62,500 bases of DNA from Chrysomallon squamiferum (lineage: Eukaryota > Mollusca > Gastropoda > Neomphalida > Peltospiridae). The stretch is from contig CM022670.1 in NCBI GenBank assembly GCA_012295275.1, forward strand, positions 21,669,179 to 21,731,678, given 5' to 3'. Shown here piece by piece: positions 50,303 through 62,324 of this stretch. The position numbers and the translations under genes were made by a program. Numbering within the stretch: position 1 is the first letter of the stretch; the number at the start of each line of letters is the position of its first letter. The notes beneath the pieces were generated by a model. That model saw only the letters and a list, made by a program, of their open reading frames with translations. It was not told the origin of the DNA and searched no databases.

Positions 50303-51018
50303 TTGTAAGTAGAATTGTCAAGTATAAATACGTCTTTCAGTAACTTGTTTACAGTGTTTTACAATTAGTGTCGTTGCCGTGAATTGCTGATGTGAAATAC
50401 TTTATGATAAATTTTGAGTTGTCCTTCGTAACTCGTATCAAGTGTTTTAACATTAATTTCATAATACTTCAATAACAATGACATTGCCAGGTTTTCCTTC
50501 GTATAAAGATTAAGTTGTAGATAAAAAACGAATAAATAGAAAACAGTTTTCACCTACAATTTAGACTGTCCCTTCATCCTGGCGTTATATATAATTATAT
50601 AAATAAAAATTAAAACCAAACAAATAAACAAACAAAGAATATGTAATAAATAAAAAAGCTGAAGTATAGGAATGATAATTTTTATTTGGACTGCAGAAAT
50701 AGGTATTTTACAAAGATAATACATAAATATATGGTATTCAAAATATAATAAAAGCTTTTCTGTTTGGTTATATACTCTGTACAGACATAATTAAATCATC
50801 TAAGCTGTGACAACAGCAGCTTGCTTAAAAATGTTTCATTATCTACACTCGTTTTTTTTTTCCTTTTGCTCAGATTAGCTTAAACTTAATTTCTACAGTC
50901 GAATACTAATTAATTAAAACTTAAATAGCCACAGTTTAGCGAAACCAAAGTAAAATATAGCTGTGTAAATATGACACAGAAACTAAAATATGTGTGTAAA
51001 AAATACGAACAAAAAAAA
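50303..51018. repeat. Left part of the gene D duplicated block, 3' flank
   Basis: Copy of 37.43-38.15 kb with few differences. Non-coding. Confidence 0.8.
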
Positions 51019-51980
51019 TTAGTTATATGTATCAGATGTGTGTTAGATACAAAATTCAGATGTGTAAAAACTCAGTCAAACAGTTTGTATGAAGGAAACC
51101 AACATAGGTAACAGTGACACGCTGATCTACATATGTACATAAACGATCTGTTTTCATGAATCTAAAATCTATAAATAAGAAAAAATAATGAGATAAAAGT
51201 AACAGTAAAGAAACTGTTATTAGGTGTTTTAAAAGTTATTTGAGTAAATATACATTTAGTTACTTTGAACTGTCTAACATATTTTTCAAATTAGCTATTA
51301 ACTATTGTGAAATAAATGTGTTTAGTTACATTCAGTAAATTTAATTTGCTGAGAAAGCATACAAAAAATCGAACAGAAGCAAAAACAAACCCCACTCATA
51401 ATAATAATAACAATATAAAAAAATTTAATAATAATAAATAAAATAATAATAATAAAAAAGTAATAATAATAAAAGAGAAAATAATACAAATAAGAAATAT
51501 TAGTTATATGTAACAGATGTGTGTTAGACACAAAATTCACTGGTGTAAAAACTCAGTCAAACATTCTGTATGAAGGAAACCAACATAGGTAACAGTGACA
51601 CGCTGATCTACATATGTACATAAACGATCTGTTTTCATGAATCTAAATTCTATAAATAAGAAAAACTAATGAGATAAAAGTAACAATAAAGAAACTGTTA
51701 TCAACTGTTATCAGCTGTTTTACAACTTATTTTAGTAAATATACATTTAGTTACCTTTAACTGTCTAACATATTTTTCAAATTAGCTATTAACTATTGTG
51801 AAACAAATGTGTTTAGTAACATTCAGTAAATTTAATTTGTTGAGAAATCATACAAAAAAGCCAACAGAAGATAAAACAAACCCCACTCATAATAATAATA
51901 TAACAAAATTTAATAATAATAAATAAAATAATAATAATAAAAGAATAATAATAGTAAAAGAGAAAATAATACAAGTAAGA
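51019..51980. repeat. Two tandem copies of a unit of about 481 bp, gene D side
   Basis: Copy of the 38156-39110 pair. Confidence 0.85.
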
Positions 51981-51999
51981 AAGGTGGAAGTTCTTATAT

Positions 52000-52261
52000 C
52001 TAATTCATTTGCTCGTATGGAGATCCTTGATCAACAGTTTCATTTTGCAAAGCATCGTAATCATTTGTCTGTTGTTGGTCATCTTCTGTGTTGTGTTGTG
52101 TGTTTTGTCCTGACAATTTCTCCTGTGACGCACGGGCAGCATCGACATCGTCATCAACAGCCTCGTATACTGGAGCACTTGTTGCTGTTGTGGATTGGAT
52201 ATTTTGATTTTTTAAAAAAGACACAGATGGTTCCTTCGATTTGGCGATTGTTCTTATCACC
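52000..52261 (-). CDS. Gene D cytoplasmic tail exon with ITAM-like motif
   Basis: Acceptor TTTCAG. It reads VIRTIAKSKEPSVSFLKNQN, APVYEAVDDDVDAARAS, TEDDQQQTNDYDALQNETV, and ends SPYEQMN then TAG at 52000-52002. Three tyrosines sit in YxxphI contexts: YEAV, YDAL, YEQM. The tail is acidic and Gln/Asn-rich. It is the only fully open tail in the window. Confidence 0.83.
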
Positions 52262-55200
52262 CTGAAATTATTTATTTGTTTAAATCAACAAGATTTAATT
52301 CATCGTGTTTTAAGTCAGTTTATGATTTGCTTTCCTAACACATATTATCAAATGTCTGGTCAAATATTTCTTGCAAAAGAGATATTTATGTCTGAATGTA
52401 ATATGTGTGCATTACACTAAATTATGCTCACTAAAATCTAGATTCTAGATGATGAAAAAAGTTAAACATATTACATTATTTGCTTACCTAATAACTAGAA
52501 TTAGTGCAGCTGAACTTAGAATCAAGCCTAAAACAGTGAGAGACGAAAAAATCATACTAACAGTGTCTGTGGTCATCTGTTGTGACACTGGAAAAAAAAA
52601 AAATAACATTTAATATAGTTGCCTAATTACCTTGTAAAACAAACCCCTACTAAAAACCCACAATGAATAACAGCATTAAATTAACACATACCTACGCATA
52701 TATTAATTCATTCCCAAATACATATATACGTATATACATTTATTTTAATTTTATTTGCAGCGTGAACATTTTTTTTATCAAGAAAATCTGCTTCAACGGA
52801 AAACTGCTCATTGCGCAGTTAAATAAGTATGAATCACGTCAGATGTTACGCATATTTAGTGTCTAACCGACTGAGCCAAATATAAGTTCAAACAACTTTC
52901 TGAGTGAGAGAATGTAAACTCTAATAACAGACCTAAATTAAAGAAATTTATTCACGTTGTTTACACAAAAGTCCTTGATAGCCATTTTTACAACCCCGTG
53001 TACAATTTCCAGAAATAAAATCACATGTTTCAATTTTACACTGACCACACGTAGAATTACAGTCAATTTAGTATTTTCCAGATCTGCATTCTGAAAATAG
53101 TAACATTTATTTACTAATATTTCCCCTCCCCTTCATTTCTATGAACTATTGGTCATGCTCGAATGGAAATCTTATTTTATTTTCATTTTTGTTATTATTC
53201 TATGTTTTATTGTTTTTGTCATTTATTTGAACGTTGTTTGCAGATTTCTCCATACTCAGTATAAAAATTAAATATTATAAAGTTACTTACTGATATTGCA
53301 TCGATTTCCTGTGTATCGTGCTGTACAACCTCCTACACAGTTTCCAGATAATCTATCACAAGGTTTGTTTCTGCAGTTCCCACATGTAAATTTACAGTTT
53401 TTACCATACCTTCCTGGTCTGCATTCTACAATTAATAAAAATTAACGGAGTAAAAGATAATATAATTAACAGTAGCTTAATGATACACCATTACATTTTA
53501 ACTCGAACTGGTTAAAGGTTTCAGTAATACAGTAGACTAATGGTATCTCGAGGCAGTCGCCATTCCTTTGACTCTTAGTAATACTGCTATGCATGAATTA
53601 AGAGAAGCTACTGCATAATGACAAAGCGCATTATGGCCTCAATGCCAAAAGTATATCCACTGATTATAACAGCTTGGATCTGAGATGCGACAATCTCTTG
53701 GAAAAAGCTAATTTTTGAAATATATAGAAACTAGAACTGAAATTGTATACATTAAAGTCAAAAACAGACTGACAAACTCATATTTTTGAATATCTATTCT
53801 GAGAGAATACTTGCTAATGTGCAAACACTAATGCATATGTTATTATGCATTATACGTCTGAATAAATGTATACATGTATGAATCGTGTACCTAAATATAT
53901 ATATATGTGTCTGACTGTTTTATATCCATATCAGTTGGTAACATTTACGTAAGTAATGTAAGTCTAAATATTGTTTTTAGTCGTGTGGTATAAACATTTT
54001 ATATCAATACAGATGAACTAATTAAAAACTGTTATTTACTTTCCATACACAGGTCTCCAACAAAACCATCGATGCAACCACTAATGCACGTCCCAGAAAT
54101 ATGGTCGCATGTTTTGTTTTCACAGTTGTCACAGGATAAATTACAGTTCAAACCATATGTTCCAGAACCACATTCTAAGAAATATATAAACAGACATTAT
54201 CATTATGAAATATTTCATTCATAAATTACTAATGAAAATGAACTGTTCAGTTCAGTTATATATAAAGTCTAATATAATCAACAACAGCAAAAATATACAG
54301 GCATATAGCCTGAAAAGGGAAGTAAAAGGTGAATACAGTGATTCTTGAATATTTCAAAGGGAACATTTGTTTAACAAAGTGAAAAAAGAAAGAGAAACAA
54401 AAAAAAAACAAAAACAAAAAAAAAAACACGAAAAAACGAAAATAAATTGACGTAAAAAACAGCAAATGATAACAACAATTCCAACAAACACCAAAATAAT
54501 AACTATATCAAGAAACAAGGACAGAAAAATCAACGATTAATTTAAGAAAGAAGTATAAATAAATAAAGTTAATGAAATAAACACACACTTTCTTTGCATT
54601 AAAAACCTTCGAGATCCTGCTTTACATTGCATTTATCATAAATAAAAGAACGTATGTTGTTTTTACATTTACCACAAGTAAAATTACAGTTAGATCCAAA
54701 TTTTTCAGAGTCGCATTCTGAAAACAATGGAAAAGATATGTTTCTTATGTAATTTGAACGTCTATCACATTTTGCGCTTTAGGTTTGGCCAATGTTTTTA
54801 CCATCAAAAACAAAATATGGTCATTTAAAAAATAAGTAATATGATAGAAACCAAGAATATAAAATAAATAAATAAATAAAATAATAAGATTAAAATGAAA
54901 ACAAAAACTGAAATCTAAAAATGTACAACCTTCCTTGCATAAAAGTCCTTGGAAGCCGTCTTTACAACCTCCTGTACAATTTCCAGAAATAAAATGACAT
55001 GTTTCTGTTTTACACTGACCACACGTAGAATTACAGTCTGATCCGTATTTTCCAGATCTGCATTCTGTAAACATGTAAACTGATGTTATATATCAGTTTC
55101 GGTGTGTTTATAATAGTAGTAGTGATAATATTGCATTGTTACACACACACGCACACACACACACATGCACACACACACAGATCTGGGCATACATTCAAAC

Positions 55201-56074
55201 GTGAATACATCTATATATATATATATATTTTTTTTACAGATATATTCACATTCATCCATCTTTACAACCTCCTGTACAATTTCCAGAAATAAAATCACAT
55301 GTTTCTGTTTTACACTGACCACACGTAGAATTACAGTCAAATCCGTATTTTCCAGATCTGCATTCTGAAAACATACAAAGTGCTAACTTACACATCAGTT
55401 TCAGTGTGTTTATAATAGCAGTAGTGATAACATTGTTACACACACACACGCACACAGACACGCGCACACACACGCATACATTCAAACGTGAATACATCTA
55501 TCTATATATATATATATATTTTTTTTTTTACACCTGTATTCACATTCATACATGGTTCTTAATGGGCTTTGGGGTGTTTTTTTTTAAAGTAGCAGAAACT
55601 AACATCGAAATAAGCAAATAAAAAGTTTATGTATAGATATCCAGATAGCTAGCTAGCTAGATAGATAGATATATGAGATAGATAAAAATAGAAAGACAGA
55701 CCGATAGATAGATAAAGAGATAAAAATAGATATATAGATAGTTTGACAGACATATAGAGATAAACAAAACAAAAAGGCAACACAAATAAGAGTTTCCCGT
55801 CTCCAGTGAAATGATTAATAACAATAACCGTAAATTCCAATAAATATTTCTGTGTTACACGAATACGCATACTATATATTCCTTCTCTATAAAGTAGAAT
55901 CTACAGAAATTTAAAGTTAAAATATGAGGTTACTTACTCTTTTTGCACTGATTTCCAGTATATCCTGCTGTACAACCTTCAGTACAGTTTCCAGAGAATC
56001 TATCACAAGTTTTGTTTATACAGTTCCCACATCTAGATTTACAGTTTTTACCATACGTTCCTGGACGGCATTCT

Positions 56075-56111
<37 letters not shown>

Positions 56112-59100
56112 ACACACATACATACATACATTGATATATCTATATATCTATCTCTCTATATGCACACACACACATATATATATGTATATATGTGCGTCTC
56201 TTTGTATATATCTGAAAATATATGTCTGTCTGTGTGTGCATATAGAGAGATAGATATATAGATATGTCAGTGTATGTATGTATGTGTGTATGTATACATA
56301 TATGTATACAAATATATATATATGTGTGTATATATATTTATATACAGACACATACAAATATTAACAGATACACATACATACATAAAAATATGTTACATTT
56401 TATGTTTAATTTAAGTGAAAATGAAAGAACAAGTTGTTCCCACACTGAAAATCAGTTTTCTTAATTCGTTCAAACAGTTTGGACGTATACGGAATATTTA
56501 ATTGTATCTTCGAAACAAGAAAGAATATAAAGATGTTTCAATTATCTTTGATTATAAGAGACATAGCATCATAATAAAATGGCTTTAAAAACATATTTCT
56601 AAATACAACTGATGACTTTATCAATTGACTGATTTATTATTAATACTGTTATTTAATTGTAAGATGACGATTTAATAAGAAGTCAGTAAAATGTATAGTT
56701 TCTTTAAATATTTAATAATTCTTAGAAATAGTTCCAACAATGTTAATTTACCTTGTGTGCAGTCTGTTCCAGTCCATCCTGCCGTACATCCTGCAGTGTC
56801 ACACTTTCCTGTGTGTACGTCACAAGATGAGTTTGTGTTAACACAATGACGTTTTTTACACAACTTGTCACAGTTAGAACCATACTTGACTTTCAGCTCA
56901 CAAGCTAATAAAATATAATATAATAAAGTAATAAAAACATAATAAATGGGTGATATAACATTACATAATATTATATTTATATGTTTAACTCAGGGAATAT
57001 TTAGACATAAAAATATTCTGAAATTACACTAGGTTTTAAACGAGTTTTTTTTTTATATATATATTCATTTTATATGTATTAAAACAAATAAAGAATATAT
57101 ACACTACTGAACATTTTTCAAAGTATTTTTGTTTTAGGCCACATGTGGTTAGAATATTAAGCTTTGCGTTGTCATTTCGAGTAAAGATATTACATGCAAG
57201 CATAACCCTTATCTTTGGAAACTTTTAAAATTAACCCAGATTTACTTTTTATGGATTTGCAGTAAGAACATACACTAAACTGACAGCGTGCCTCGATACA
57301 CCCAATGTGGTATCTCGTGCACCATTTGCACGTGCTTATCATGAGTGTCATTCAATGCATGCCAATTTTAGCAACAACAACAAAAAAGATTTTCCTTTCA
57401 TCAACACCTTAAATGTGAACACACAAAGATCTGTTATCGATAGTCTCTGGAAGAGGTTCAAGACGACTAATTCTACTGAGAGTCACTCGCGTTCTGGAAG
57501 ATCACGATTAACAACAGCACGAGTAGACGATTTCCTGAAGGTAACGGCGTTGCGACAGCGTTTTGTGACCAGTCAATTAGGAATCGTCTGCGAGAGCAAG
57601 GTTTGCGATGTCGGCGTCCTGTAGACCGACCACAACTACTTGCCTGTCACGTGAGGGCGGCGAGTTCGATCACGTCACGTCTCTGCAGTCATCCTCCAGC
57701 AACTGCTCAGACGTTAGTTGCAGAACGGTAAGCGATTACTCAACGTTATTTCCTACGACTGGTAACAGCATTCAACAACGTTGTCAAGAATGTGTGAATG
57801 CTAATGGTGGTTACAGCAGTTACTGACACTTCTATTACTTGTCCTAACATCGTTTGTGGAGGTAGATGCCTTTCTCGATTTGGCTAGTAAACTAGTTTCT
57901 AATAATTGTGTGATTAGTCGTCACACTTTTAGCATATTAGCTTATTTATATTTACGCAAATATTTTGACCCTTAACTTGCATTGAATAGTATCAATTAGA
58001 AACGTAAATAAATTAAGCCTTAGTAAGAAAATAAATTGTCAGCGAAATGCATCCTTGTTTGATCAAAAATCTGAAAACAGTTTTTGAGCTTGATTAAATA
58101 GTAAATGAATTAGTGAATATAGTTATATTAAAATATTTTACCAGACTATTTATAAGATTTCCAAATAAATAAATAAATAAATAAATAGAATAGAATAGAA
58201 TAGAATACTTAAAAATATCGAATACAGTTTCTATGTTTAGTGTTCACTGTATTTGATAAGGCTTGGTGCGAGCCAACACCGGACCGAGACTTGATTGATG
58301 AAAAGTCTAGAACCTGTATAATCCTCAATTACACATTAATATTGTTAACTGCTACATTATGAATATTTGGTATGTATATGTATATGTATGTATGTATGTA
58401 TGGATTTAAGTATGTATATACGTAAGGAAGCACGCACGCAAACACACACACATATATATATTTATTTATATATGCACATGTACGTATATATAAGTGTTTG
58501 TTATTGTGTGTGTTTGTGTGTATGTAACACAGATTAATGAAATACATGTATGAATTAAAGAATGAATGAATGATAATGTAATTCATTTTAACAGTGATAG
58601 CTTCTTAAACCAGTTGTTCAAAAGCAAATGTTTCTAAAGGAAAAAATTATTATAATGATCATTTTAAGTAGAGTATATTTGATTTTAGAAAAGCTCATTT
58701 GTTTCTTATTTTTAACTTTCCTTATTTTTTTGTTTATTGGATGTTAGAAAGCTATATAAAAATACATAAAACGTCTCTTCATAGGGTTACAGTATAATGA
58801 TGATATTTTTATGACTATTTTTCAGAAATAATGTCATTGTCAATGCAAAATATAAACAATAAATAATTCAAATATACAGAATTGTTTTGATGATGATACG
58901 TGATTAAGACAGATATAACACGAAGGACAGTTCTCTTTAACTCACAATAGACTTCAACTTCTACAATGTTCAATGTTGTACCAGTGTAATAGCCATTATA
59001 TATTCCTTGATACACAGTCACGTATCTGGCATCTTCATTACACGTGAGACTCACGACATCAGGAATATCAGATCCATATCGTCTACCAGTAACAGTACCA

Positions 59101-59507
59101 CACAGATGTCCTGTGTTAGATGAATTCACTGCTGTGTTTGTGTAGATCTGTACTCCTCGTCTTCGCCTCTCATCTAAACAAAAACGTAACAGTAAAAAGA
59201 AATAATTGTCTACAAAATACTTTTTTCAAATTAGCTAAATATTTCAGTTTAATATTTATATAAAATCTTCTAGGTATTTAATATTATATATTCATTGCGG
59301 AGTGTATGCATGTGTATTGTATGTATGTATATTTGTATGTATATATTTTGTGTGTGTTATTGTTTATATATATGTGTGTGTGTGTGTGGGGGTGTCATTT
59401 GTGTGTTCATGTACAAATATATTTATAAAACGTGCATATTTATATAAAGATTTTCAATAACTAAAATTTAAATATTTAAAAAATAAAACATAAAATAAAC
59501 AAACAAA

Positions 59508-59566
<59 letters not shown>

Positions 59567-61130
59567 ATACATAAATAAATAAAAACAAAATAAAATAAAA
59601 GATAAATAAACATTTTTACTTACATCCTGCTCTGAAATATATTTTCACTTCATGAACAAAGTACAGTTTTCCTAGATCCACTTCCCACCACGTGAAAGGT
59701 TGATCTAGCCCTGTGTGTATAAAGTTGTATCCATTCTGTTTAGTTTCTCCGTCCACAGCTAGTGATGCACTGCGTTGTGACATGTAGTAGTCTGAGTAGT
59801 AAGAACTCTGGTAGGCTGACTTATGTAGAGCTACATTTTCTGTAAATAAAATAAATGAATGAATAAATAAAGAAATTAATTAGTAATATAATTTACAGTC
59901 GGAAATTTATGTTAAGTATGAAAATAACAACGTAGAAAAACAATATATAAACTTACTCTAGAAAACGCACAAAGCTGTCTTTTATGATATTTTTATTTAT
60001 ATGCTGATTGTTGTTATTTATTTGTTTCATTATATCTTTGGTTGATTGTTTATTCATTTATTTATTATTGTTATTGTTATTATCGTTGTTGTTGGTTTTG
60101 ATGTTTTTTGATGTTTTATTTTATTTTATTTTCATTTCTTTTTATTTTATATCTGTCGTTAAAAATAATCTGGCTTGATTTGCCTATCTTCATTTTTAGA
60201 TATTTGATTAACAATTTTTCTGTATTATAATATTTTAGGCTTTTAAAATTTCAGTCGCAAAAAACGATGATTATTGGTCTCAAAATAAATTATTTCATCT
60301 CGTAAGACTACTCAGAAATGAAAATTCAAAACATAAAAAGAAGGAAAAAGACACAAAGAAATCAGAATATAAAATTAATGCTACCTCATACGCAGTGATT
60401 AAATAAATGAACAAATATTATATTCATTTATTTAATTATATAGATACCATCAAAACTACTGTTTTCATATATATATATGAAAATAGGCCTGATTAATCCG
60501 AGGAATGAAAGCTATGCATAGCATAATAGATGAGAGTCTTCAGAATAATCTCTCCATCGACTGTTTACTTGTTTTTTTTGACAAACCAATACAACCAATT
60601 ATAAAATATTAAAACAGACAGTATTTGACATTTTAAAACCTAGTGACTATCACTGGCATCTGTACGAAACGAACATTTCAGCATGGTGTAAGACCAACAA
60701 ATTGAAAGTCTGAATGGATTGACGATACAGACAATGACGAATGACCGAACTTTGGTAAACAGACGCTCTTAAAATGAAAAAATAAATTAAATATATTGCC
60801 ACTACTACGAATGCATACTTTTGCAAACGATGCTAAATATGAAGGTCATGACAGGGAAGATTGCTTTAGAGAGAAACATGGAAGAAAACACACAAAAACA
60901 ACAAACGCAGTCATCAGTGACAGTTTCTCAGCTGACACTCGACAGACCTTTACTTGTAACATTCTTTAAAAACATATTCCAATTTCATGTCATTTTAATC
61001 TTTATTAACCGGACTCTGTCTAAAACGGTATATCTCGTTGGTCCCAAGTGAATCCGGATTTGACAGAGTTGACTTAAATTTTTGTAGTGAATGTACTTTC
61101 GTTCTTTCTTTATTTGTTTATATAAACAAA

Positions 61131-61215
<85 letters not shown>

Positions 61216-62277
61216 ACAAATTTAAGTGCTTACTTGTTTAATTAAAAGACAATCTTTAAGGTGAACGGCCTATAATTTAGAGATCTCATTTAGAATACGT
61301 TTTCCGAATTCATCCACACGCAAGATGCAAATTTAACAGGTTCCAGGTGACTTATGTCAAGAGTCTATACATAGAAAATATTTTACACCGATAAGAAAAC
61401 AGTCGCAGGATTCATCTCTCTTGTTACACAGTTAATAACCGTTAATATTAGCCTGTGCTGAAACAACGTTAAAATGCGAACACAAATTGCTATACATTTA
61501 CCGTATATACTTGTGTATAAGTCGAATTTTTGGGAGACTATATTAAGGTAATATTTTGGGGGTCGACTTATACATAGGTAATGCTTTTGTAGCTGTTGCT
61601 GAAGAGTCGCCATTTTGACTATTTTTTGCTACGGGATGCATCTAAAATAATCGCGGTCTTTCAGCTTTTCAAAAATATAATTTTATCGTATAAAAAATTT
61701 TGAAAAATTAAATAACAAAACCAAATATGAATGTAAAACATGATATTCTTCCGTTTAATGACATAAAAATACATTTTAAAGCGAGAAACTCGTCAGTACG
61801 GCGTTATGCCTTACGGCGTCTTGCAATGATCTAGGAATGCAGACTTCTCTGCCAAATTGCACTAAATATCGGTCCTAATTTCATAAACAAAAGTCACTTG
61901 TGTAATTGTAAAGAATTTGGTGAAATAATATTGCATCATATACAATTCATGGCACTGTCACACTGGTCTAAAAATAGTGACGGTGCCTGGAATCTACAGT
62001 CGACTTATACACAAGTAATACCTAAAATGACGCAATTTTTGGTCTTAAAATACACATCGACTTATACATAAGGTCGCCTTGTACACAAGTATATACGGTA
62101 ATTTAAATTTGTAGTTATATGGCGTTATATTTTATGAAATCTCCGTAGCTCATTTCAGTGCGCATGGAATTTTAATATGCGTGCAGACATACATACATAA
62201 ATTCAAACAACACATACGTATATACTTTTCATGAAATAAGAAAACACACACACACACTCATTCACACAGATAGAGAG

Positions 62278-62324
<47 letters not shown>

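Noticed and set aside
52000-52261. Receptor tyrosine phosphatase or kinase domain in the tails
   Set aside because: The tails are under 90 residues and lack catalytic motifs. The D tail ends at a clear stop.
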